Positions 47,205 through 58,914 of a stretch of DNA of 64,000 nucleotides are shown here, one piece after another. The stretch is from contig JAEVLN010000026.1 of NCBI GenBank assembly GCA_018350325.1, positions 980,063 to 1,044,062 on the forward strand, given 5' to 3'. The notes beneath the pieces were generated by a model. It saw nothing but the letters and a program-made list of their open reading frames with translations. It had not been told where the DNA came from and made no database searches. Both the position numbers and the translations under genes were made by a program. The stretch's first letter is position 1. Each line of letters opens with the position of its first letter. This DNA comes from Globodera rostochiensis (lineage: Eukaryota; Nematoda; Chromadorea; Rhabditida; Heteroderidae).

Positions 47205-48232
47205 AGGGAATGCATCAACTGAAGGACAACCTGATTGCAAAGATGGAGAAGTATCAGAACAAACAGCAACATTCCATCGACGAGTTAACGGAAATGCAAT
47301 TGAGAAATGGTTGGCGATTGGTGTCAGAAACTGTCGAATACTAACAAATTTGCCGAATTAGAACAGCTGAATGCTTTGCAGAAAAAGATCGTCAAGATGG
47401 AGGAGTATCAGAAAGAACAGGAACAGAACATCGTTGGCTTGCAGAAGACTGTTGTCACGTTGAGAGAAATTGGTAATTTCGGTATAAATTTCAGATTCAA
47501 AAATTCCCCGTTAATATTTAAAAATAAAATTATAGTTTTTTCCATTGGGCTGACCCTTCAAAATCGACTGGGATTCCGCTGCATGTTACAAGGAAGTCAA
47601 GCTCACTGAGGACCAATTATTTGTCGGGTTTACCGGAAGGAAAGAGGGTAAAAATTATTCTGTTAAAGAGTTATTAAAAGGGTTATGAAGAGTTCACAAA
47701 ATTTTTGAATTGACTTCTTTTTAGAGTCACGCTCTCAATTCCAAGAAAAGATGATGGCATTTTCTACTACGAAGTGACCATCATTGAGGAGTCACAGTAA
47801 GTTTAAAAAATATTAGTTGAGATTCGAAATGCTTTAGAAACATTTTCCTTTAAAAAATTATATTTAGCCATGTTTTCATTGGACTCGCGACCAAACAAAT
47901 GCCATTGGGCGCATGGGTTAGAGGGTTCAACGGGACTTACGCATACGGAAGCATTGGCAGATTTTGGGGTCACGCGGTCTAGGGATGTTCCCACACCCAC
48001 CTCGACAATGGACGTCCGTACATCTTTAAAGGAATACATTCATTTGAATTCGGCCCACCATCGGCTGCGGCGTCAATTTGGCAACTCGCTAAATCATTTA
48101 CACAAAAAATGGAAGCGTTTGGGTGAGAAAGAAAAAGAAAATTATTTTGCATTTATATCTTTTTAATGATTTATTCGTTTTTTTTTTGTTACAGAAACTA
48201 CCGGTCTGTTTGTCGATTCTGCCACTTGTCCG
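47205..48232 (+). pseudogene. Coiled-coil + SPRY relic
   Basis: About 47210-47312 encodes LKDNLIAKMEKYQNKQQ. About 47344-47474 encodes FAELEQLNALQKKIVKMEE and LQKTVVTLREI. These match the coil exons of the intact gene at 5031-1097. The first SPRY exon (about 47550) has an inserted base (AATCGACTGGG for AATCGATGGG). The second (about 47725-47798) has lost its front. The central exon (about 47870-48123) has TAG in place of the Glu codon in GHAVEGC. The last exon breaks off at about 48225. Dead copy. Confidence 0.75.
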
Positions 48233-49364
48233 ACTTTTAGAAACCATATCTTTCTTCATAATGCTTTCCGGCAAGAAGTTTTCAGATTCTTACTTCGCTC
48301 TATGAGCGGAATCGAATAGTATTTATACTCCTCGTTATAAATAAACTTTTCCCTACAAAAATTTCTAAAATTTCACTCTTTCCAAAGTCGTTTTGCAAAG
48401 ATTTTTGAATAATTATTGCAAAAATTGCCATAATTTTTGGTTTTCAAATTTATGAAAATTAATCTGGCGTAAAAATTCTCATAACTTTTTTTCCATTTTT
48501 ATCATCAAGTTTATTAGGATTGGCTTTAATCAAAGATTTGAATTTTTTTAAATTCACGAATTCATGTCAAGCAAAAAATAATAACTCGAAAAGACCTAAA
48601 CTGGCTTCCGGCAAAAACCGCTTTACTCATTGGATTTCTATTGACTCTAACTACGAATTTTGTGCAAAACAAAAGGGTACCCCCCCCCCCTATGTTTTTT
48701 TTCTCAAAAACATTTCGTTGGGAGGGGGGCATGCCCCACCCCCTGGGGGTACGGTCTGACTGCCCCCCCCTTTTCCATCCATTTGTCATTACTTTTCGCG
48801 GTGCAATCAAACACACATACTTTCTTCAGTGTTTACTCAATCTTATGTCCATGTCTGCCCCTCCCCCCTAAACCCCTGGGAGTGGGGGGAGGGGTCAGAA
48901 AGATTTGTGTGCGCATAAAAACAAAATTCATTTGAGCCATTCTCATGTTATTGTTATGTCACATTCGCCGTTCAAGGATAATTTTTATTCAATTCAGTGA
49001 CACAATAAAAAATATTAAATGTGAATTTCGGGATAATTTTCCCATTCAATTTAGTCCGATTAGTATTAACCAGGGTTTAAAAAAACAATTCATTTAGAGC
49101 CGGTTAAATATAAATTACGGGAACGGCAATATTTCCTATTCCGTTTTGGGGTCAATTGGGCGCTCCGACTGGGCGCCAACGACGTTTAAGGTGCCATAGT
49201 TTTGGAACCAAGCAAACTGAACAAATTTTGTAATTTAAACCTCAAAAAAGTTATGGTCCAAAAGTGCAAAACCAGATTTTATTTGAATTTGATTCTAAAA
49301 TGGGATCATTGCATCACCTCGTCGTTTTAATAAAAATAAGAATACACAGATTATTTTCATCAAA
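48233..49364. other. Intergenic with C-rich tracts
   Basis: 48680-48690 (11 C) and 48720-48900 carry short C and G runs. The overlapping frames here are rich in Pro or Gly and have no domain. No gene seen. Confidence 0.4.
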
Positions 49365-50127
49365 ATGTTGTCATTATTTGCATCAAACGCTGCAAATTGG
49401 ACGCCAATGCCTCCCTGTGGCTGCGGGTGCAAATATTATCGTGCCGTTAAAATGGAATGGCATGCTCACCCAATGGGCGTCTTTGTTACGGTAACTCCAA
49501 AAAGTATTTAAATAATTCAAAAAAAATTTACAGGACACGGAGGATACGGTGCACCACGCGGTTGCGGTTTTTTTTGTCTGTGGCAAGTGTGACAAAGAGA
49601 ACCGGTGCACATACACAATTACTAGCGATGGTCAAGAAAGCCGGTACTTTTTAACTGGGGTAGCACGGGTCCGGCACTGGTACTGAAGTGTCCACCCTGG
49701 GACTGAAATATTTATTCCGGAATTGTTTAACAATCAGTTTGTTCTTTCTGAAACGCCTATGTATAATAAGCATTTGCATTCCCGATTGTTTTAGTTGGGG
49801 CTACTACGGCCGCTCTCGCCGAATGTTTGCGGGCGCCACCGTACTGATTAATGTTTCTTATGAAAGAGTCGAGGCCGTTTTTCGTAATATGCGGGAGAAA
49901 AACGATTTGATGGACGCCAACGGTCAAGATTGGGCACGCGCATTCTTTATCGTGGTAAAAGTTGGGATGTTATCTTGTATTGATTTTCAGCCCGATTTTA
50001 TGGAAAATCTTTTCTTTTTTTTTCAAAAACAAATCTTATTTAGTTGAGCCAGAATCTAAGGAGGCATTGGAAGCGGAAGCTCTATATGAGTAAAGGCTCC
50101 ATTTTGTTCGATCCTTTTCGCGAATAA
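49365..50127 (+). CDS. Uncharacterised Cys/His-rich protein, 4 exons, 159 aa
   Basis: Exons 49365-49490, 49534-49643, 49795-49954 and 50044-50127 join in phase (0, 2, 0) and end in TAA. The protein starts MLSLFASNAANWTPMPP and has CGCGCKYYRAVKMEWHAHPM, then HHAVAVFFVCGKCDKENRC, then WGYYGRSRRMFAGATVLINV and MREKNDLMDANGQDWARAFF, and a basic tail (SQNLRRHWKRKLYMSKG). The CxCxC, WHxHP, HH and CxxC groups could bind a metal. There is no signal peptide or membrane segment. I do not recognise the family. It is the only apparently intact non-repeat gene between 44 and 54 kb. Confidence 0.6.
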
Positions 50128-50699
50128 GCGAATGAATTGCATTGAAGATGATTTTTCAGAATTATTTTTTTGAATACATTCTACGTTCTTTTTTGTTCAC
50201 TTACTGTTGTTATTTTGGATGTCCAATTTAAATTTCAGTTTTATAAATACATTATTTTTAGAAAGAAAACTCTGCATGTATCAAAAATAATGAGTTTAAA
50301 CCTCCTCCATGGAGAACCGGAAGCCCTCCAAACACAAGCAATCCGGACCACAAACTTTTGTTGCCAAGTAAACTCAGAAAGAAATTATTAATTTTGCTTG
50401 CTATGTCTTTTCAATATCGACATTTTTCTCGGAATATCGGTATCGAAAAGTTAAAATTTCGCGATATTTTATCGCGTAATATTCACTCAAATAATTCATC
50501 ACTGATTTAATGATTATATTGATCTGTTTGAATTTGTTTAAAAGAGGTTACAACTGTGCGAAATTGCTACGATTCAAAAAGCGCTTTAAGATACGGCAAA
50601 AAAGAAAACCAACATCTATTGTGGCATTTAATCAATTTTTGTTTAAATTCCCTCCACAAAATTCCTCCGTCCATTCAATCGGTGGGCTCACTCGGACCT
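50128..50699. other. Intergenic
   Basis: AT-rich; 50405-50475 contains TATCGATATCGG-like simple sequence. No gene seen. Confidence 0.35.
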
Positions 50700-51060
50700 T
50701 CGTTTGCCTCAACCATCCTGAAATAAGCAAGATTTTAACCGATGGAAAGTTTGCGACATTTCATTCCCCCACCCGTCGCCGATGTCACTGTCGACAAAGT
50801 CAATGGAAATGCGATACCATTGATTGTCCCAATCCAATTCAATTGCCTCTTTCTCCCATTCGTCCCATTTCGGCTCTTCTCGCCAAATTGGATAACACAC
50901 CAAAAGCCTAGTCTTCGTTGAAGGGTCGCGATGTCAATCGCTCCCCCGTCCAATTGTTCGTCAGGTCAATTGGCTTAAAGTTATCGTCTTCCAAAAATTT
51001 GATGATAAAATTGACCGGACCAGAAGCATTGACAAATGACTAAACCAAAAAGAAAATTAC
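50700..51060 (-). pseudogene. Second relic of the unnamed Trp-rich family
   Basis: The minus strand reads GPVNFIIKFLEDDNF and NNWTGERLTSRPFNED, then TAG. A shifted frame continues with KWDEWEKEAIELDWDNQW and ISIDFVDSDIGDGWG. Same motif order as 20210-20675 and 30715-31104. Broken by at least one stop and one frameshift. Confidence 0.55.
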
Positions 51061-51480
51061 CCTCAAATCGGTTTAAAAATGAGAATTTACCCTTTTGAGT
51101 AGGGTTGGACAAAACCGGATATTATCCGGGCGGGAAAAACGTGGCTAGAAAAGGCCCGGATTCGTGATTCCGGCAAATTTCGAAATCTTAGAAATTTAAC
51201 TTTTCAAATTTTTTCTTAACACCGACTTGGTTGGAAGTAGAGACCGGACCAAATACGAGTATTTGGAAAAACGGGGGGCAAAACAAGTAAAATAAGGGGC
51301 AATAATTGACCAAATTCTTGACAAGATTTGCCGAAAATTAGTGTCGATAAGAGGTGTAAGTCCATTGGATTTGTTTTTCTCGAAATAATTGAAAAATTCA
51401 AAATTGAATTGATAAAATGTTTTGATCGACAAAGAACAAATAAATGATAAAACCAACAGCAAAATCCCATAAATCCTCTC
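51061..51480. other. 3' flank of the chimeric BTB-SPRY relic
   Basis: 51400-51480 (AAAACATTTTATC-like, TTGTCGATC) is the normal 3' flank of SPRY genes in the window. No separate gene. Confidence 0.4.
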
Positions 51481-52222
51481 GTTTCACTTTCTAAATGCCC
51501 TCGGCGGCAATGTTGAATTTGAGATTTGGGCCAAAATTCACCAATTTTGTTGCCAGGATTCCATAACGAAACGCATGGAAACAAATCGGCGCCAAAATCG
51601 ACAAACAAACCGGCAGTTTCTGCAAATAATTTTTTTAAATATTTTTTAATTTGTTTTTTCTTTCTCACCCAAACGCTGTCCATTTTTTGTGTAAATGATT
51701 TGGCGAGTTGCCAAATCCGCGCCGCAGCCGATGACGTCACCAACGCTAAACGAAGGCATTCCTCCGATGTACGGACGTCCATTTTTGCCGTGGCGACATC
51801 CCTCAACTTCGTGACCCCAAAAATTGCCACAGCTTACGTATGCATAAGTGCCTTCGTAATTTCCAACTCAACAAGTTCAGGAAGGTCATATTTTTTAGCT
51901 TAAATTAAAACATTTAAAAACCGAAAATATTAAAATGCATAAAATTTTATGACCCGCGTAAAGCACAGCGATTGCATTGTCCCCGTTAAGCCCGCTCAAA
52001 TCGTCCACATAAATGAAGCTGAGCATCGCCTTGAACGCCCCCACCTCCACGTCCGGCACCTCCACGGGTTTAGTCTCTTCCGAAGGGTCTAAAAAATTCG
52101 TTATTAAAAAATTCGTTTAATTATTTTTTCGGCTTACCGGCATTTTGGGCACCAAAAGGGAACATTGCCTCAAAAACGTCGGAGGCCGCCATCAGAATCT
52201 GTGAATGTGCTGCCAGAAGCTT
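51481..52222 (-). pseudogene. Chimeric BTB-SPRY relic: BACK and half of SPRY deleted
   Basis: On the minus strand, exons 52222-52140 ([19 protein letters not shown]) and about 52088-51954 ([19 protein letters not shown]) are followed by the start of the BACK exon ([10 protein letters not shown]). At about 51872 that exon is fused to the middle of the central SPRY exon ([18 protein letters not shown] ... IIYTKNG). The last exon (about 51625) starts well but a small deletion after NKIG shifts the frame, opening a long non-homologous tail. The first BTB exon has been deleted between 52535 and the minisatellite. Confidence 0.75.
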
Positions 52223-52234
52223 AACAAAATCAAA

Positions 52235-52535
52235 AAATTGAATATAATTAATTAAAGTAATTAAAATATAATTAATTAAAGAATTGAAATATAATAATTA
52301 AGTAATTGAAATATATGAAATATTTAATTAAAGTAATTGAAATATCATTAATTAAAGTATCGAAATATCATTAATTAAAGTAATTGAAATATCATTAATT
52401 AAAGTAATTGAAATATCATTAATTAAAGTAATTGAAATATCATTAATTACAGTAATTGAAATGTAATTAATTTAAGTATAATAATAAAAGTAATATCATT
52501 AATTAAAGTAATTGAAATATCATTAATTAAAGTAA
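52235..52535. repeat. AT-rich minisatellite, inverted relative to 40866-41200
   Basis: Units of about 24 bases (ATTAATTAAAGTAATTGAAA plus TATC) repeat about 12 times in what was intron 1 of the neighbouring relic. Confidence 0.8.
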
Positions 52536-54442
52536 ATGTTCTTTAAAGGCGTCTTGAAAAAGAATTTAGAAATTAATCTTTTGCCCGCAGAAATGCAATA
52601 AAACCCGAAAATGCACCTCTAACACAGGACTTTAATTTCCAAAAGCAATCATAAAGATTTAATTTTTCTTTTTGACAATTAAAAATCGGATTTTTCCACA
52701 AGAAAAAGAGGAGGATTTAACTAAAATCGGATTTGTTCTAACTGTCAAAGACGTGAATAAGTAACGTTAGAATACGCTGTAGTCAAACATGGTCAGGTAT
52801 TTGAAGGACATATAATTGTATTCATCAACAATATATTGGTTAAGGGTGGTGGGACGGAATTATCAAAAAATAATTTGGATTTATGCGAAAATGCAAAATT
52901 AGTCAGAATAATGAATTTGGGTTTGCAAGCAGGTGTTCATGTTGATGATCAGAGTTGGACACCCATTTTCGTGAGATTGGCGGGAACACAACATCCTGCC
53001 AAGACGGCAACGGACGTGACACCATAGAGTTACCATTAATAACACCATTTTATTGATTGAATTTCCTGGAAATCAGTTTTCCTTAAGGCGATATGGTGAA
53101 AACTGGTTATCTGATACATTTTTTTTCTTTCACTCAAACACCAGTAAAATCCGAATGTTTTTTTTTGTTAAAAAATTCCCAAACCCAGAAATTCGTAGGA
53201 GCTCAAAAAACGCTGATTTTTGAGCCCGGACGCGGAAAAACCCAGCAGGAGGTGTTAGTTACTTTTGTTTTTTTCAAAAGGATGGTGGGACGGAAAGTAT
53301 TACCAAAATTTTATTAAAAAATAATTTTGATTTATAAGGAATCCAAATTAAGTAAGTAAAAACGGGTGAAAATGAACAGAAAATTTGGTTTTGGCATTTC
53401 ACAAAATTATATTTTTAAAGGCCTCTGGAAAAAGAATTTAGAAATTAATCTTTTGCCCGCAGAAATGCAATAAAACCCGACTTTAATTTCCAAATGCAAG
53501 AGTTATCAAAAAAAAAACGGTAAGAGAACGAATGAAAATGAACAAAGAAGGGAAGTTATTTTGTGTGTTGAAAACGTCATAATCAATAAATCGATCGATG
53601 ATGAGAGAAAGAAAGGAAACGGGAGGTTAGAGAAGCAAAATAGCAGTGCTGGACGACGGAACGAATTCCCCAATTCGGTGGAAGAAGTAGAAAGATTCAA
53701 AAAGTGGGGCAAAAAAAATTCCGTTACGGCCGATTTTAAGCCCCGAATTCGAACAATTTTTGGCAAAATAAAATTTTCAAGCGGAATCAAATCACCAGCA
53801 AAATCAGCCATAAATAAATTGGCGGTGTTTGCAAAATGAAAAAAAATTTCGATTAAAATTAGTAAATTTGGTTTTTGACCGACTACGTTTCGACGGCACT
53901 CAACGAAATCTTCTACTCCATTGCCTGCTATGGCATTTCAATTGGTTAAATTTCTTTACTCGGAATCTCAATTTGTTCATCGCCCAACAAATCGTTTTCT
54001 TAGAAAGGTAATCGGAGCAAAAAGTGAACTTCTCAAAATAATTTTGGGTTTTAAGTAGAGACCGGCAACTCAGCCCAAACAAAATTTTTTGGGTTTCTTT
54101 TGGTTTTTGTTTCTTTTGGGTTTTACCAAATTTGACCAAAACCAAAACCAGATTTTTGGTTTTTTTTTGGTACAAAAAACCTTAAAAAATGTTTGGTCCT
54201 GACTCTAGTTTTAAGCGTAAATCATAAAATCTTTGGTTATGCAATCAATCCCTTACAAACATTTTCTTATTCTTTTTGAAAAATTATGAATTTTTTTATC
54301 AGTAGGTATATAATATTCATAAAATGAAAGCAAAAAAAATGGTTTAACATAAAAATGAAATATTGTTCAATAAAAGAGAATTAGCAATCATTAACTTCGA
54401 AATGTTCTCCGCTTGAAGGCTGAACCGATTCTCATCGACGAC
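52536..54442. other. 5' flank of the chimeric relic, with an insertion, then intergenic DNA
   Basis: 52540-52760 and 53395-53780 match, inverted, the 5' flank at 40380-40740, with about 600 bases inserted between. Part of the flank (AATTTAGAAATTAATCTTTT, CAGAAATGCAATAAAACCC) appears twice. 54060-54190 is TTTTGGGTTT simple sequence. No gene seen. Confidence 0.45.
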
Positions 54443-56216
54443 ATTAATTGGCCGTTCGGCGAGGACAGAGCGCCACTCTGAAAAGAAGGACATTAATTTT
54501 TTATCAAATTGTTTAAAAGAATAATTAATATTTAACCCCTTTTCTCTCCAATAAATTGAACAATCAATCGGGCGGGCTCAGAAAGCGCGAGTTTCTCGTG
54601 ACGGGCAGCGGAATCCCATCGATTTTGAAGAGTTAGTCCTAAGGAAATATAATTTTATTTTCAAAATATTAAAATACAATTTCTAAAAAATGCCCAAATC
54701 TTCTCTTTAGCCTACCCGATTTGACCCCGGCACGTCCATTAGTTGGGAATTGCAGATGGTAAAGCTCGGGCAATCCGGTTTCCGGACAAGAATAGTGCAG
54801 AAAAACGCTGAGCATCTCGTCCCATGTCAACACTCCGGACGGAACTTCAAAAGCGACCGTATTTTAAATCCAAAAGAAATGAAAGGTCCTCAAAAAGGTG
54901 TCCAACCAATATTCTCAGAAAAGTCCTCTTGTGAAACAAGGGAAAAACAAATTTGGAAAAGTGCCGGGCCGAGCATTGCGCGTCTATTCGTCGCCGAACG
55001 CTTTTTCCCATTTTGACGGCATTTTACGCCCGCCTTATCATTTTAATTTGTTTTTTATACATTTACGGCATTCCAAATCGCAATTTCTCCGCAGACGAAC
55101 AGCTCGTCACGGGCCAGAATCTCACACAATGATTTGATCAATTTGCAAAAACGCTTTTGAGAGGAGCAAATTGGCCGCATTCACATCAATGTGCTCCAAA
55201 CAACGGCGAGCAAAATCCTAAATTAATTAAAATTATATTTAATATACATTCAATTACAGCTAATTGATTAAAGTAGCCACCTCTTCTCCAAGAATGCGAG
55301 CCTGGTCAAACGCGAGAAAAACATTGTTCAGCTTCGATATGGGAAAGTTCACACACGCTTTGATCAGTCCGGCCACGTCATATTTTTTGGCTAAAAGGCA
55401 ATTAATCCACTAAAAAGTATTTATGTTTTTGAAATTTTCTAACTAAGGATTTTCCACGGTAATTTTAATAAATCCTTTATTAAATTGCAAAAAACGGAAT
55501 TAGCGGTTCAATTTCTTAAAATTCACCCGCATAAAGCACAGAAATTGCATTTCCTCCGTTCAGTCCACTCAAATCCTTGGCGTAAATGAAGGCTAACATC
55601 GCCTTGAACGCCCCCACCTCCACTTCGGGCACCTCCACGGGCTTAACTTCTTTAGCTAAAATTATTATTTTTTATGAAACAAAATCCGAACCGGTCCCAA
55701 CGGCGGCGGACTTTGCGTTTGCCTCGTCAAAACGGAACATTGCCGAAAAAACGTCAGAAGCCACCATCAGAATCTCTTTATGTGCTAGCAAAAGCTTAAA
55801 TGCAATGTTTGAAAAGAAATATATAAAATTAAAAAGGCTTAATTCTTTCCAAATAATTGACCCAATGGTATGTTCGTTTAGTGTAATAAATCGGTATGGA
55901 AGTGGCCATCCCGTGGCATACTGCTTTGTATTTTGTAGCGCTTGAGGGTTACGGTCTTCGGAAATGGCTATAGTTCCCATTTTTGGGTTTAGTGCTATGG
56001 CATTTGGGTTAATGATCTTTAGGCCTAGATTAGAGGAAAAGTATTTTAAAGAAGTGGTACCCCATCTTAAAGTTCTCAAAAAACGGTCGGTCCATCCCCG
56101 ATAATCTGTGTTCGAAGATCCGCTCAAACTCGCCTTCTTTTTGTCTCCTCCCCCCACCAAAAAGTAAACGTCCGCCCCATTGCCCGTGTCAGCAAATGTT
56201 TCATCCGCCCCAGCGA
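54443..56216 (-). pseudogene. Decayed BTB-BACK-SPRY gene with an in-frame insert in intron 1
   Basis: Recognisable exons from 56216 downwards: BTB start (DVYFLVGGGDKKK, GC donor) with a missing base ahead of it that puts the ATG out of frame; 55795-55690 ([16 protein letters not shown]); about 55655-55526 (FKAMLAFIYAKDLSGLN); about 55394-55283 ([17 protein letters not shown]); about 55216-55064 with a 2-base deletion (ATTGATCAAATC); about 55030-54887, 5'-truncated; then linker and first SPRY exons. The second SPRY exon breaks off at 54448. The BACK acceptor here is a normal TTTAG, unlike its relatives. Intron 1 (about 55800-56125) is open and in frame with both flanking exons. Confidence 0.75.
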
Positions 56217-56254
56217 AGAATTCGACATGTCAGAATATTAAAGGTGACTGTAAG

Positions 56255-57875
56255 CTTGGTTTAGTTCCGTTTCTGAAAATCTGACATTATCCAAAAACGG
56301 GTTTGGTTTAATTCTGTTATTAAACCGGGTTCGGTTTAGGTCTGTTTCTGAAAATCTGACATTATCCAAAAACGGGTTTGGTTTAATTCTGTTATTAAAC
56401 CGGGTTCGGTTTAGGTCTGTTTCTGAAAATCTGACATTATCCAAAAACGGGTTTGGTTTAATTCTGTTATTAAACCGGGTTCGGTTTAGGTCTGTTTCTG
56501 AAAATCTGACATTATCCAAAAACGGGTTTGGTTTAATTCTGTTATTAAACCGGGTTCGGTTTAGTTCCGTTTCTGAAAATCTGACATTATCCAAAAACGG
56601 GTTTGGTTTAATTCTGTTATCAAACCGGGTTCGGTTTAGTTCCGTTTCTGAAAATCTGACATTATCCAAAAACGGGTTTGGTTTAATTCTGTTATTAAAC
56701 CGGGTTCGGTTTAGGTCTGTTTCTGAAAATCTGACATTATCCAAAAACGGGTTTGGTTATTCTGTCATCAAAACGGTTTCGGTTTAGGTCTGTTTCTGAA
56801 AATCTGACATTATCCAAAAACGGGTTTGGTTTAATTCTGTTATCAAACCGGGTTCGGTTTAGTTCCGTTTCTGAAAATCTGACATTATCCAAAAACGGGT
56901 TTGGTTTAATTCTGTTATCAAACCGGGTTCGGTTTATGTCTGTTTCTGAAAATCTGACATTATCCAAAAACGGGTTTGGTTTAATTCTGTTATCAAACCG
57001 GGTTCGGTTTATGTCTGTTTCTGAAAATCTGACATTATCCAAAAACGGGTTTGGTTATTCTGTCATCAAAACGGTTTCGGTTTAGGTCTGTTTCTGAAAA
57101 TCTGACATTATCCAAAAACGGGTTTGGTTTAATTCTGTCATCAAAACGGTTTCGGTTTAGGTCTGTTTCTGAAAATCTGACATTATCCAAAAACGGGTTT
57201 GGTTATTCTGTCATCAAAACGGTTTCGGTTTAGGTCTGTTTCTGAAAATCTGACATTATCCAAAAACGGGTTTGGTTTAATTCTGTTATCAAACCGGGTT
57301 CGGTTTAGTTCCGTTTCTGAAAATCTGACATTATCCAAAAACGGGTTTGGTTATTCTGTCATCAAAACGGTTTCGGTTTAGTTCCGTTTCTGAAAATCTG
57401 ACATTATCCAAAAACGGGTTTGGTTTAATTCTGTTATTAAACCGGGTTCGGTTTAGGTCTGTTTCTGAAAATCTGACATTATCCAAAAACGGGTTTGGTT
57501 ATTCTGTCATCAAAACGGTTTCGGTTTAGGTCTGTTTCTGAAAATCTGACATTATCCAAAAACGGGTTTGGTTTAATTCTGTTATCAAACCGGGTTCGGT
57601 TTAGTTCCGTTTCTGAAAATCTGACATTATCCAAAAACGGGTTTGGTTTAATTCTGTTATCAAACCGGGTTCGGTTTATGTCTGTTTCTGAAAATCTGAC
57701 ATTATCCAAAAACGGGTTTGGTTTAATTCTGTTATCAAACCGGGTTCGGTTTATGTCTGTTTCTGAAAATCTGACATTATCCAAAAACGGGTTTGGTTTA
57801 ATTCTGTTATCAAACCGGGTTCGGTTTAGGTCTGTTTCTGAAAATCTGACATTATCCAAAAACGGGTTTGGTTTG
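56255..57875. repeat. 75-base minisatellite, about 22 units
   Basis: Units of 75 bases (CTGACATTATCCAAAAACGG, GTTTGGTTTAATTCTGTTAT, AAACCGGGTTCGGTTTAGGT) alternate with a 73-base variant (GGTTTGGTTATTCTGTCATC). Because 75 is divisible by 3, long frames are open on both strands: about 25 residues per unit (DNVRFSETDLNRTRF on minus, SVSENLTLSKNGFG on plus). The 73-base units shift the frame. Blocks of several units are themselves duplicated (about 56740-57040 and 57480-57780). It abuts the 5' end of the decayed BTB gene. No start, splice or flanking exon supports it as coding. Confidence 0.9.
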
Positions 57876-58640
57876 CCAAAAACACCTCAACCAAGCTTCG
57901 TTTGTCGCTGGCTTTCGTGTTCGAATGTGCGTGCATCGCGAAGCCGAGAAAAAATGCTGACATTTGAAACCATTTTGGAGTTTTCATCCTCCGAACAAAT
58001 GTAATTCTGGGGAATATTCATAATTAAAAGCATTGATTTAAGCATCAAACCAGCGAAGAAATTCCCAATTAAATTGGGACTTAAGCAATTTGTTCCCTTT
58101 TCGTTCATCGAAATCGGACATCAAACAAGTGAAATTCATGATCTGCGCTGAACGGGCTATTCCAAAAGGGAATTCTGGCATTTTTTACTACGAAGTTACC
58201 ATCTGCCAACCAAATGGGTGACTTCTTTTCGTCTCGTTTTTCTCAAACACCCAACTCGCTACTCCGGTGTTAAACAGAGAATGTAAAAAAGAGAAATATA
58301 AGAGACAAAAAAAAAGAAGTCTAAAAAGTAGCGAGTTGAGAGTATTTACCCGTTTCGCCGGTCAGAGAAACCTCTCATTTCCCCTTATTATATTTTTTGT
58401 CGTCGTCTGACGATTTTTATGTGACCGGTTCAATTCATTCATTTTGTTTTTCCGCATTTGATCCCTGCAAATTTGTTATTTGATGCACTGATTACGAATT
58501 TGATAATAGAAAATAAAAGAATTTAAAACGGTTGCTGAATTCGTGATCATAAATTCGGTTACTACGTTCGTATTCTGAAGTTTTACCAAACTCACAATAA
58601 ACGATTAAAACATGCAAAAATAACTAATGGAAAAAGGCCT
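57876..58640 (+). other. Intergenic with a small SPRY fragment
   Basis: 58148-58216 encodes [19 protein letters not shown], part of a second SPRY exon, with nothing matching around it. 58300-58420 (TAGCGAGTTGAGAG-like) recurs near 38000-38040. No gene seen. Confidence 0.5.
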
Positions 58641-58850
58641 GAAAAAGTGTCAAGTTAATGGAACGCCAACAAACGATCAATTTGCCAACCTCCTCAAGTG
58701 CCGGTTTCGATTTGATGGCACAAAATGGAAAGCGTAGAAGAATTGAAGGAGGAAATGAAGAAGACAAAAGAATTGGTCGGCAGAAAGCTTGAACAGATGG
58801 AGGAAGAAAAGAGTTGCAAAACTCGAGATTGTGTAAACTTTTTGAAGAAA
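58641..58850 (+). pseudogene. Fragment of a coiled-coil SPRY gene
   Basis: 58652-58730 encodes ERQQTINLPTSSSAGFDLM, matching the second exon of the gene at 5031-1097. A frame one base off continues ESVEELKEEMKKTKELVG. No flanking exons. Relic. Confidence 0.65.
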
Positions 58851-58914
58851 ACCCATTTTTAAGCTTGAAAAGGTTCTGCATTAACCATCTTTTCCCCACA
58901 AAATAATTTAATTT

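Noticed and set aside
56238..57859. 25-residue repeat protein encoded by the minisatellite
   Set aside because: Open on both strands, no start or stop context, and broken by 73-base variants.
56255..57875. CRISPR array
   Set aside because: Units are contiguous with no unique spacers, and the genome is eukaryotic.
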